Positions 16,688-25,006 of a DNA stretch of 46,254 bases are shown one piece after another. Each line of letters begins with the position of its first letter. The stretch's first letter is position 1. Both the position numbers and the translations under genes were made by a program. Where the stretch lies: positions 1 through 46,254 of the forward strand of contig NZ_JAKFHA010000051.1 in assembly GCF_021502675.1 (NCBI RefSeq). The letters run 5' to 3'. Source of the DNA: Yinghuangia soli (GTDB taxonomy: Bacteria; Actinomycetota; Actinomycetes; Streptomycetales; Streptomycetaceae). The notes under the pieces are model-generated. The model made no database searches. It was given only the letters and a program-made list of their open reading frames with translations, and was not told the DNA's origin.

Positions 16688-18346
16688 ATGCCCGATTCCC
16701 CGACGGCACCCGCCCTTCGGAACTCCCCGGACGGCGGCGCGGCCGGCCCGGGCGCCCAAGCCCCGGCGCACGACGCCGCCTGGAAGGCCGACGCGTACGC
16801 GGCCGAGAACTCCGGGCAGTACGCGACCGCCATGGAGGCCCTGGCCCTCGCCGGCGCGCACCTGCACTCCGGCGGGCGCTTCGCCGACGTCGGCTGCGGC
16901 ACCGGAGAGATCGCCGCGGCGATGGCGGAGCGGCACTTCTCGGTGGCCGCCAGCGACGGCTCGCTGTCGATGGTCGAGGCCACCCGCCGCCGCTGCGCCG
17001 GCCTGGACGTCGTGGCCGAGCATCAGGACGCGCACGAACTCAAGCTTCCCGAGGACGAGTTCGACGTCGTGCACTCGTCCTGGATGCTGCACTGGCTGCG
17101 CGACCCGGCCACCGCCCTGCAGGCCATGGCCCGCGCGGTGCGCCCCGGCGGGCAGCTCGTGCTCCAGTGGAGCTTCGGGCAGCCGGCCGATGCCGGGTTC
17201 CCGATGCGCGACGTCCTCGACGAGGTCGTCGCCCGCCCCGCGTGGCGGGCCCGCCTGGCCGCGACGCCGCTCGCGATGTACCACCACCCCGTCGAGCAGG
17301 TCCGCGCCGCACTGGCCGCCCAAGGGCTGGAAATCCTGCTGGAGGAAAGGGACATCGTCGTCCCGGGCGGCCGCGACCCGGAGTCGCTGCGCAAGGTCAC
17401 CCGCACGACGGCGTTCTCCGCGCAGGCCGACGTCCTCGGCGACGACGCCGACGCCTTCATCGACGAGGCCCTGCACGCGCTGTTCGCATCGGGGCATGCC
17501 AACGTCCACAACACCCGCCTGATAGCCCGCCGCCCCGAGAGCGGCGACGCCGCGGAGGACGCCCAAGCCCCGGCGCTGGTCCGCCCGTTCCCGCAGGCGG
17601 TCGGCATCTTGGAAGTGGTCGCCACCGAGTCGCTGACCCCGCTGATGCGCCGCATCGTGCTGCGCGGCGAGAGCCTGGCCGGCATGACCGTCGACCAGCC
17701 CGGCGAGATCGTCACCCTCATCTGGCCCGCCGAAGGGCACCGCGAGATCGAGCTGCCCGAACCCGGCAAGTGGCGTTTCGCGGGCGGGCGCAGCCAGCAC
17801 ACCCGCAATTTCACCGTCCGCCGCCACGACGCGGCCAACCGCCTGCTGACCATCGACTTCTTCCTGCACGGCGAGCACGGACGGGCCGCCCGGTGGGCCG
17901 CGGCTGCCCGGCCCGGCGACACCGTCGGCTTCGGCGGCAGCCGCGTGCACTGGACGCCCGACCCCGCCGCCCGGTGGACGCTGCTCGTCGGCGACGAGAC
18001 CGCCCTTCCCGCGATGTCCGCCATCATCGCCACGCTCCCGGACGGCCACCCCGTCCTCGCCGTGGCCGAGGTCCGCGACCGCGCCGAGCGCCCCGCCTTC
18101 GAGGCGGGCACGGCGCGGGTCTTCTGGATCCACCGGGACGAGCGCGAACCGGGCGTGGGGCGGGCGTTGGAGGACGCCGTGCGCGGTCTCACCCTCCCGG
18201 CCGGCCCCGGCCAGGTGTGGGGCGCCGGCGAATCGCTGGCCGTGCAGAGCCTGCGGCGCCACCTGACCGCGGAACGCGGGCTGCCGAAGAGCGCGGTCAG
18301 CGTGCTGGGTTACTGGAACCGTCCGCGGGGGTCGGCCGCATCCTGA
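16688..18346 (+). CDS. SAM methyltransferase fused to siderophore-interacting protein
   Basis: A 552-residue two-part protein in one uninterrupted frame. Residues about 20-290 are a class I methyltransferase: motif I DVGCGTG at 67-73, then FDVVHSSWMLHWLRDP and RAVRPGGQLVLQW. Residues about 300-552 are a complete siderophore-interacting protein: flavin-binding RNFTVRRHD from 373, GDETALPA at 435-442, the HGEHGRAARWAAAARPGD segment and a terminal GYWN. SIPs are flavin reductases that release iron from imported ferri-siderophores in the cytoplasm. The methyltransferase half may decorate the siderophore, though its substrate cannot be read. ATG 16688 is chosen for its GGAAGG. The gene is divergent from salicylate synthase and shares its iron box. 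Confidence 0.88.
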   Translation: MPDSPTAPALRNSPDGGAAGPGAQAPAHDAAWKADAYAAENSGQYATAMEALALAGAHLHSGGRFADVGCGTGEIAAAMAERHFSVAASDGSLSMVEATRRRCAGLDVVAEHQDAHELKLPEDEFDVVHSSWMLHWLRDPATALQAMARAVRPGGQLVLQWSFGQPADAGFPMRDVLDEVVARPAWRARLAATPLAMYHHPVEQVRAALAAQGLEILLEERDIVVPGGRDPESLRKVTRTTAFSAQADVLGDDADAFIDEALHALFASGHANVHNTRLIARRPESGDAAEDAQAPALVRPFPQAVGILEVVATESLTPLMRRIVLRGESLAGMTVDQPGEIVTLIWPAEGHREIELPEPGKWRFAGGRSQHTRNFTVRRHDAANRLLTIDFFLHGEHGRAARWAAAARPGDTVGFGGSRVHWTPDPAARWTLLVGDETALPAMSAIIATLPDGHPVLAVAEVRDRAERPAFEAGTARVFWIHRDEREPGVGRALEDAVRGLTLPAGPGQVWGAGESLAVQSLRRHLTAERGLPKSAVSVLGYWNRPRGSAAS

Positions 18347-18352
18347 CCTGCG

Positions 18353-18383
18353 GGCCCGCCGCACTGCGTCGGCGCGGCGGGCC
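18353..18383. terminator. Bidirectional hairpin terminator
   Basis: A perfect 10-bp stem (18353-18362 with 18374-18383) fills the short gap between the convergent methyltransferase-SIP and permease genes. Confidence 0.65.
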
Positions 18384-19484
18384 TCACGCGGTCTTGCGGT
18401 GCAGCCCGATCACCGCCGCCAAGTAGCAGCCGCCCAGCGCCGCGGTCACCACGCCGACCGGCAACTTGGCGCCGGGGAACAGCTGTTGCGTGAGTATGTC
18501 GGCGCCCAGCAGCAGCACCGCACCGGTCAGCGCGGACGCCCACAGCGACAGGCCCGACCGGGTGAACCGGGCGGCGATCTGCGGTGCGGCGAGCGCGACG
18601 AAGGCGATCGGACCCGCGGCCGCGACCGCCCCCGAGGCCAGCCCCACCCCGGCGAACAGCGCGGCGAGCCGCACCCGTTCGACCGGCACCCCGAGTCCGC
18701 GCGCGACGTCGTCGCCGAGTTCGAGCAGCCGCAGCGCCGGGCCGAGCACCGCCAGCAGCGGCAGCAGCAGCGCGGCGGCCGCGCCGGCCGTCGCCACGTG
18801 GTCCCAGCCGCGGCCGTTGAGCGATCCGGCCAGCCATTCGGCCGTGGGCGCCACATCGGTGACCTTCGCGCGCGCGAGCAGGTACGACGTGGCCGCGGTC
18901 AGCATCGCGGCCAGCGCCACGCCGACGACCACCAGGCGGTTCCCGGCAAGGCCGTCCCGCCGGGTCAGCGCGTACACCGCGAGCCCGGTGAGCAGGCCGC
19001 CGGCCAGCGCGCCGCCCGCGACCGCGCGCGTCCCGCCGCCGAAGACCAGGATCTGCGCCGCCGCGCCCGCCGAGGCGCCCGCGGTGAACCCGATGACGTC
19101 GGGGCTGGCCAGCGGATTGCGGCCCGCGCTCTGGAAGACCATGCCGGACGCCCCCAGGCACATCCCGGCCAGCAGCCCGGTGAACACCCGCGGCATGCGC
19201 ACCTCTTGCACGAGGAACACGGTCGCGAAGTCGCCCCCGCCGCCCACGATGACCCGGAGGACGTCGTCCGCGGGCAGGTCCGACGCGCCCCCGACGAACA
19301 GCCCGGTCGCGGCAAGCCCGAGTACCAGCACCGCAAGCACGGACACGGCCAGCACCGCCCGCACGCGCAGCCGCGCCGAGACGCCCCACCGGTCGACGTG
19401 CACCGCCCACCGGCCGGACGCGCCCCGCGACACCAGACCGCGCGCAGGCCTCGGATGCGTCCGCTCGGGCGCCGGGGCGGTCAT
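18384..19484 (-). CDS. FecCD-family siderophore ABC permease
   Basis: The 366-residue membrane protein starts at ATG 19484, overlapping the previous gene's stop in ATGA. After an N-terminal basic, Pro-rich tail it has about ten hydrophobic segments and the FecCD signatures RMPRVFTGLLAGMCLGASGMVFQ, GRNPLASPDVIGFTAGAS and GPIAFVALAAPQIAARF; the last is the loop that contacts the ATPase. It forms a heterodimeric channel with the upstream permease to bring a ferri-siderophore across the membrane. It is the last gene of the operon that begins at 29523. No ATP-binding subunit is encoded in the window. Confidence 0.93.
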   Translation of the reverse strand: MTAPAPERTHPRPARGLVSRGASGRWAVHVDRWGVSARLRVRAVLAVSVLAVLVLGLAATGLFVGGASDLPADDVLRVIVGGGGDFATVFLVQEVRMPRVFTGLLAGMCLGASGMVFQSAGRNPLASPDVIGFTAGASAGAAAQILVFGGGTRAVAGGALAGGLLTGLAVYALTRRDGLAGNRLVVVGVALAAMLTAATSYLLARAKVTDVAPTAEWLAGSLNGRGWDHVATAGAAAALLLPLLAVLGPALRLLELGDDVARGLGVPVERVRLAALFAGVGLASGAVAAAGPIAFVALAAPQIAARFTRSGLSLWASALTGAVLLLGADILTQQLFPGAKLPVGVVTAALGGCYLAAVIGLHRKTA

Positions 19485-20569
19485 CGGGCGAGTCCGGGGG
19501 CACGCCGGGTCAGCGCGATCAGGACCGGCCCGCCCAGGAACGCGCAGACCACGCCGACCTGCACCTCGCCGGGCCGGGCGAGCACCCGGCCCGCGACGTC
19601 GGACGCGAGCAGCAGCAGCGGGGCCAGCAGCACCGACCACGCCATCACCCGCCGCTGGTCGGCACCCGCGAAGCGCCGCGCCAGGTGCGGGGCGACCAGT
19701 CCCACGAACGACAGCGGCCCGGCCGCCGCGGTCGCCGCGCCGCACAGCAGCACGACCGCGACCAGCGCCAGCCCCCGGACCAGTCCGGGACGCGTGCCCA
19801 GGGCGCGCGCCGCGTCCTCCCCCAGAGCCAGGGCGTTCAACGGCCGGGTCAGCGCGAAGGCCATCAGCAGCCCGGTGGCGATCGGCAGCCACACCGCGGC
19901 CAGGACGCCCGTCTCGCGGCCCGCGAGCGAGCCCACCGCCCAGAACCGGAACCGGTCCAGCGCGATCGGGTCGAGCAGGATCATGGCCTGGACCAGCGCG
20001 AGTGCGGCGGCCGACACCGCGGCGCCGGCCAGCACCAGGCGGACCGGCGTCGCTGCGGTGCGCCGCCCGGTGCCCAGTGCGTACACCAGCACCGTGGCGG
20101 CCGCGGCACCGAGGAACGCCCAGCGCAGCTGCGCCGCGGTGGAGTTGTCGGCGAGCGCCGAGAAACCGGCCGCCATGGCGAGCGCGGCACCGGCGTTGAC
20201 ACCGAGAAGTCCCGGATCCGCCAGCGGATTCCGGGTGACCGCCTGCATCAGCGCGCCCGCGGCACCGAGCGCCGCACCGACCAGCATGCCGAGCAGGGTG
20301 CGCGGCAGCCGCAGGTCGTGCACGACGGCGGCGTCGGTGGAGGTGTCCCGGTCGACCAGCAGCGACCAGACCCGGTCCAGCGGGATCGACCGCGCGCCGA
20401 CCGCGATGCTGAGCGCCGCGGCGAGCGCGAGGAGCAGCAACGCCGTTGCCAGGGCCGCCGCTTGGCGGCGGCCGCGGAGCCCGGGTGGGGCCTTGGGGGC
20501 ATCCCCCGGGGCCCCGGGGGCCGCGCGGCTCTCGGCCGGCGGCCCCGGGGCCGGAGCGGTGGCGGTCAT
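19481..20569 (-). CDS. FecCD-family siderophore ABC permease
   Basis: A 362-residue permease from ATG 20569, overlapping the thioesterase stop. The first 35 residues are Pro/Ala/Gly-rich. The membrane part has the family motifs RLPRTLLGMLVGAALGAAGALMQ, TRNPLADPGLLGVNAGAALA and GPLSFVGLVAPHLARRF. It pairs with the following permease, and the lipoprotein at 28447 should deliver substrate to the pair. Overlap with both neighbours means translation is coupled to biosynthesis of the siderophore. ATP hydrolysis would need a subunit encoded elsewhere, possibly one shared between uptake systems. Confidence 0.93.
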   Translation of the reverse strand: MTATAPAPGPPAESRAAPGAPGDAPKAPPGLRGRRQAAALATALLLLALAAALSIAVGARSIPLDRVWSLLVDRDTSTDAAVVHDLRLPRTLLGMLVGAALGAAGALMQAVTRNPLADPGLLGVNAGAALAMAAGFSALADNSTAAQLRWAFLGAAAATVLVYALGTGRRTAATPVRLVLAGAAVSAAALALVQAMILLDPIALDRFRFWAVGSLAGRETGVLAAVWLPIATGLLMAFALTRPLNALALGEDAARALGTRPGLVRGLALVAVVLLCGAATAAAGPLSFVGLVAPHLARRFAGADQRRVMAWSVLLAPLLLLASDVAGRVLARPGEVQVGVVCAFLGGPVLIALTRRAPGLAR

Positions 20570-21402
20570 CGCGCGGCGGCGCCCGGGCGCAGGCGGGCGC
20601 GCTGCTCCGCCAGGAATGCCAGGACGTGGGCGACCACGGCTGCTTCCTCGGCCATCAGGTAGAAGTGCTCGCCGGGGAAGACCCGGACTCCGCGGAAGTC
20701 GTCCGCGGCGTCCGCCCAGCGGGCGGCATCTGCACCGGGCACGCCGGGGTCGCGGTCGCCGTGCACGACGCTCAGCGGGACCGCGGTGCGCAGCCCCGGC
20801 TCGGGGAGGTAGCGGCCGACCAGCCGGAAGTCCGCCCGGAAGGCCGGCAGCACGAACTCGCGGGCCTCCGGGTCGTCCAGGAACTCCGCCGGTGTTCCGC
20901 CGAGTTCGCGCAGGTGCTCGATGATCCCGGCGTCGTCGAGATCGGCCACGTGGGACGGTGTCTCGCGCTGCCGGGCCGGGCTCGGGCGGCCGGACACCAC
21001 CAGGCCGGCCGCGGGGGTGCCGGAGGCTTCGAGGCGTACCGCGGTCTCGAGGGCGACCGAGGCGCCCATGCTGTGCCCGAACAGCACGGTGGGCCGGTCC
21101 AGGCGCGGCGCGAGGACGGTGTGCACGGCGTCGGCGAGCCGCCCCATGTCGGTGATCGGCTCCTCGCCGATCCGCCGTTCGCGCCCCGGGTAGGTGACGA
21201 TCTGCACCTCGATGTCGGCGGGCACCCGGTCGCACCAGCCGCGGTAGAACCCCGGTGAAGCGCCGGCCGGTCCGAAGCAGACGATCCGGCCGAGCGGGGC
21301 GGCGACCGGGCGGTAGCGGCGCAGCCAGGGCGTGGCCTGCAGGCCGCCGACGGACGTGGCGGCGGAAGCGCCCGCCCCGGCCGGGGTGATGGGCTCAGGC
21401 AT
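20566..21402 (-). CDS. Type II thioesterase
   Basis: A 278-residue alpha/beta hydrolase from ATG 21402, overlapping the end of the synthetase gene by 8 bp. The motif GHSMGAS puts the nucleophile at Ser111; a late GEHFYL supplies the His, and the Asp probably lies in HGDRDPGV. The early segment GPAGASPGFYRGW is typical of RifR/GrsT-type editing thioesterases. These normally clear misloaded carrier domains. Because neither synthetase in this cluster has its own release domain, this enzyme might also free the finished product; that second role is inference. Confidence 0.9.
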   Translation of the reverse strand: MPEPITPAGAGASAATSVGGLQATPWLRRYRPVAAPLGRIVCFGPAGASPGFYRGWCDRVPADIEVQIVTYPGRERRIGEEPITDMGRLADAVHTVLAPRLDRPTVLFGHSMGASVALETAVRLEASGTPAAGLVVSGRPSPARQRETPSHVADLDDAGIIEHLRELGGTPAEFLDDPEAREFVLPAFRADFRLVGRYLPEPGLRTAVPLSVVHGDRDPGVPGADAARWADAADDFRGVRVFPGEHFYLMAEEAAVVAHVLAFLAEQRARLRPGAAAR

Positions 21403-24400
21403 GGGCGGCACCCGTCTCGTCCGCGGCGGCCGGGACCGCCTGCTGCCGGTCGTCGGCGACCGCCGACCCGGCACCGGCCATGGTGCCGTCCCCGCCGAGG
21501 AGTTGCTCGTCGAGTTCCTCGTCCGTCATCGCCTCGATCTCCAGGAAGATCTCGGCGACCTGGTCGAGCCGCCCGGGCTGCGGGTCGCGGGCGGCGAGCG
21601 CCGCGGCGAGCCGTCCGACGGTGAGGGCGGACAGGACGTCGTGGATGCTCACGTCGTCAGTATCCAGGGCCTCGCGCAGCCGCCCGGTGATGACCGTGGC
21701 CAGCACCGAGTCGCCGCCCAGCAGGAAGTAGTCCTCGTCGGCGCCGACCGCGTCGGCCTTGAGCACCTGGGCCCAGACCAGCGCGACGGCCTTCTCCAGC
21801 GGGGTCGCGGGCTTGGTGTGCCCGCCGGTGGCGGCGCGGGCCTCGGCGAGTGCGGCGAGTGCCCGCCGGTCGACCTTGCCGTTGGCGGTGAGCGGGAGTT
21901 CGCCGGTGACCACGATCCGGTCCGGCACCATGTGGGCGGGCAGGCGCAGGGCGACGTGCGCGGCGATGTCCGCCTCGGAGGGTGCGTCGCCGTCGGCGGC
22001 CACCACCACGGCGCCGAGCCGCGGTGCCGCGCCTCCGCGGACGACCAGGGCGGTGGCGTGCCGGACGCCGGGGTGCTCGGCGAGGGCGGCCTCGACTTCG
22101 CCGAGTTCGATGCGGAACCCGCGGATCTTGACCTGGTCGTCGGCGCGGCCGAGGAACTCCAGGGTGCCGTCCGGCCAGCAGCGGGCCCGGTCGCCGGTGC
22201 GGTACCAGCGGACGCCGTCCACCGCGACGAAGCGGTCCGCGGTGCGCTCGGGGTCGGCGCGGTAGCCGTCCGCGACGCCCGCACCGCCGATCCACAGTTC
22301 GCCGGCCACCCAGTCGGGGCAGTCGCGGCCCTGCGCGTCGACCACGCGGCAGCGCACGTTGCGCAGCGGGGTGCCGTACGGGACGCTCGTCCATCCGCCG
22401 GGCACCGCCCCGGCGTGCACTTCCTGGATCGTGGAGTGGATGGCGGTCTCGGTGGTGCCGCCCAGGCCGAGGAACCGGCAGCCGGGGACCTGCGCGTGCA
22501 GCCGCGGCGGCAGGTCGACGCCGACCCAGTCGCCGCCCAGCAGCACGGCCCGCAGCGTGCTGCCCAGGGGGTTGTGCTCCCCGGCGGTGAGGAGCATGTC
22601 GAGGAGGCTGGGCACGCAGTTGAGCACGGTGACGTGCCGGTCGCGTACGAGGCCGGCCCACGCCGGGGCGTCCTTGCGGGTGGCCTCGTCGACGGTGACG
22701 ACGGCTCCGCCCGCCGAGAGCGGCGCGAAGATGTCGAAGACGGACAGGTCGAAGTCGAGTGCGGACAGCGCGAGTGTGCGGTCGGCGGGGCCGAGTCCGA
22801 GGCGTTCGGCGAGGTCGTCGATGGTGTTGGCGGCGGCCCGGTGGGATACCTCGACGCCCTTGGGTTCGCCGGTCGAGCCGGAGGTGAACAGGACGTACGC
22901 CACGTCGGCGGGGTCGGCCTCGATCGGCGCGGCGAGCGGTTCGGGCCAGGCGGCGGCGTCCGCGAAGGCGAGCGCTGCCGGGTCGTCGGCATCCGCGTCC
23001 GTGCCGAGGACCGCGGTGACGCCGGCGCGGACGCGGATGCGGGAGACGCGCGCGGCGGGTTGCTCGATGCCGATCGGCACGTAGTGGCCGCCTGCCGCGA
23101 GGACGCCGAGGACCGCGGCGATCTGGTCGGGGCCCTTGGGCAGCCGGATCGCGACCGCGTCGCCGGGCTCGACGCCGCGGTCCCGCAGGGCTCCGGCGAT
23201 GCGCAGCGCCCGGTCGGCGAGCGCGCCGTACGTCGCCGCGGTGGTTGCCCCGGCCCCGGCGGCGATCACCGCGGGAGCGTCGGGTGCGGCGGCCGCGCGG
23301 GCGAAGAAGCCGTGGTGCAGCGGGTGTTGCGGCAGCGGCCCGTCGGTGCGGTTCGCGGTCTCGCGGACTTCGCGCTGCACGGCCGGGAGGAGCGCCGGGA
23401 TGGTGCGGTCCCAGGCGCTGCCGTCCGCGACGGTGCCGATCAGTTCGACGAACGCCGCGAACATCGCCTCGGCGACGCCGTCCGGGAACGCGGTCCGGCG
23501 GACGTCCCAGTTGACCAGCAGGCCGCCGTGCAGCTCGGTGATCTGGGCGTCGAGGACGACCTGCGGTCCCTGGGAGACGATGTGCACGGGTTCGCCGAGG
23601 ACCTTCTCGACCTGCGCGCCGAAGAGTTCGCCGAGGTCGAGGGCGCTGGTGAAGACCACGGGGGCGAGGACCTGGGCGCCGTTCTCGCGGGACAGGTCGC
23701 GGAGTACCTCGACACCCGAGTAGGAGGCGTGCGCGGCGGCTTCGTGCATGCGGCTCTGGACCTGGCGGGTGCGCTCGGCGAAGCCGGCCGGCCGGGTCAC
23801 GTCGACGTCGAGGAGCACGGACCCGGTGAAGTCGCCGACCAGGCGGTCGACGTCCGGGTGCAGCGGCTGCCGGTCGAACATCGGGACGTTGAGCAGGAAG
23901 CGGGGTTCGGCACTCCAGCCGCCGAGGATCTCGGCGAACGCGGTGGCGACGGTGACCGCGGGGGTGACGGCGTGCCGCCGGGCCTGCGCGGTGAGCCGGG
24001 TGCGCTGCTCGGGGTCCAGCCAGTGGTGCAGCCGGATCACCCGGCGCGGGTCGCCGCCCTGGGCGTCGGGGCGGGCCGGGAGGTCGGGGGCGCCGGGGAG
24101 TTCGCCGAGGCGGGCGCGCCACCAGTCGGCGTCCTGGCTGCGGGCGGGCCGGGCGCGGCGGTCGGCGAGGTACTGGGCGTACTGGTAGCCGAGCGGGGCG
24201 AGCGGCTGCGCGGGGTCCTCGTAGAGGCGGACGAGGTCGGCGAGGAGGGTGCGGTAGCTGCGGGCGTCGGCGGCGAGCATGTCGACGTCGACGTGCACGC
24301 GGGTGCGGCCGTGCGGGAGCAGCGTGACGCGGACGTCGATCATCTGCCCGCCCTCGACGTCGAGGAGCTGGTGGGAGAGCTGCTCGCGCAGTTCCGCGGT

Positions 24401-24961
24401 GCGGGTCTGGGCTTCGTGCTCGCCCGCGTCGCGCAGGTCGAGGACGGGGAGTTCGGTGCCGTGCCGCCAGGGCTCGACGATCTGGCGTCCGTCGTCCAGG
24501 ATCCGGGCGCGCAGCATGTGGTGGTGCTCGGCGAGGGCGGCGACCGCGATGCCGAGCCGGGCGGGGTCGACGTCGCGGCCGTCGAACTCGGTGTAGAGGT
24601 GCGCGGCGACCGCGCCGAGGGTCTGGGTGCCGCCGCGGCCGACCCAGTAGGCGTGCTGCATGAGGGCGAGTCCGAACGGCTGGTCGTCCGCGGTGGCCGG
24701 TGCGGGCGGCGCCGCCGGCGCACCGGGTACGGCCGGTGCTCCGGCGCCGGGCAGCAGGTCGGCCCAGTCCCCCAGACGCGGTCGGCGGGCCAGGTCGGCG
24801 AACCCGATGTCCAGGCCGGCGCGGCGGCAGCGGTCGGCGATCTGCATCAGCTTGAGCGAGTCGAGGCCGAGTTCGATCAGGTCGTCGCCGTCGCCGGGGG
24901 TCCCGGCTTCGGGTCCGAGCAGGCCGGTGGTGAGGTGCCTCAGGTCATCGATGGTCAGCAT
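21395..24961 (-). CDS. NRPS: aryl carrier - heterocyclization - adenylation - PCP
   Basis: This 1188-residue synthetase resembles MbtB/PchE-type initiators. An aryl carrier opens it (LGLDSLKLM, Ser35). A cyclization domain follows (about 95-520), with the entry motif MQHAYWVGR and D227-xxxx-D232-xx-S235, the Cy signature replacing HHxxxDG. The adenylation domain (about 540-1035) has FTSGSTGEPKG and ends NGKVDRRAL. A carrier (LGGDS, Ser1085) closes the protein. By-eye alignment to GrsA gives the specificity code DLFNLGLIHK, closest to Cys (DLYNLSLIWK) but with Gly and His as in Thr codes. It should join salicylate to Cys or Thr and cyclise to a thiazoline or methyloxazoline. Translation overlaps the thioesterase; the 45-bp gap upstream holds only a ribosome site. 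Confidence 0.92.
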   Translation of the reverse strand: MLTIDDLRHLTTGLLGPEAGTPGDGDDLIELGLDSLKLMQIADRCRRAGLDIGFADLARRPRLGDWADLLPGAGAPAVPGAPAAPPAPATADDQPFGLALMQHAYWVGRGGTQTLGAVAAHLYTEFDGRDVDPARLGIAVAALAEHHHMLRARILDDGRQIVEPWRHGTELPVLDLRDAGEHEAQTRTAELREQLSHQLLDVEGGQMIDVRVTLLPHGRTRVHVDVDMLAADARSYRTLLADLVRLYEDPAQPLAPLGYQYAQYLADRRARPARSQDADWWRARLGELPGAPDLPARPDAQGGDPRRVIRLHHWLDPEQRTRLTAQARRHAVTPAVTVATAFAEILGGWSAEPRFLLNVPMFDRQPLHPDVDRLVGDFTGSVLLDVDVTRPAGFAERTRQVQSRMHEAAAHASYSGVEVLRDLSRENGAQVLAPVVFTSALDLGELFGAQVEKVLGEPVHIVSQGPQVVLDAQITELHGGLLVNWDVRRTAFPDGVAEAMFAAFVELIGTVADGSAWDRTIPALLPAVQREVRETANRTDGPLPQHPLHHGFFARAAAAPDAPAVIAAGAGATTAATYGALADRALRIAGALRDRGVEPGDAVAIRLPKGPDQIAAVLGVLAAGGHYVPIGIEQPAARVSRIRVRAGVTAVLGTDADADDPAALAFADAAAWPEPLAAPIEADPADVAYVLFTSGSTGEPKGVEVSHRAAANTIDDLAERLGLGPADRTLALSALDFDLSVFDIFAPLSAGGAVVTVDEATRKDAPAWAGLVRDRHVTVLNCVPSLLDMLLTAGEHNPLGSTLRAVLLGGDWVGVDLPPRLHAQVPGCRFLGLGGTTETAIHSTIQEVHAGAVPGGWTSVPYGTPLRNVRCRVVDAQGRDCPDWVAGELWIGGAGVADGYRADPERTADRFVAVDGVRWYRTGDRARCWPDGTLEFLGRADDQVKIRGFRIELGEVEAALAEHPGVRHATALVVRGGAAPRLGAVVVAADGDAPSEADIAAHVALRLPAHMVPDRIVVTGELPLTANGKVDRRALAALAEARAATGGHTKPATPLEKAVALVWAQVLKADAVGADEDYFLLGGDSVLATVITGRLREALDTDDVSIHDVLSALTVGRLAAALAARDPQPGRLDQVAEIFLEIEAMTDEELDEQLLGGDGTMAGAGSAVADDRQQAVPAAADETGAAHA

Positions 24962-25006
24962 CCGAGCGGAGCCTTTCGCGGTGTCGCGGGCGGACGGGAC
25001 GGGCGG

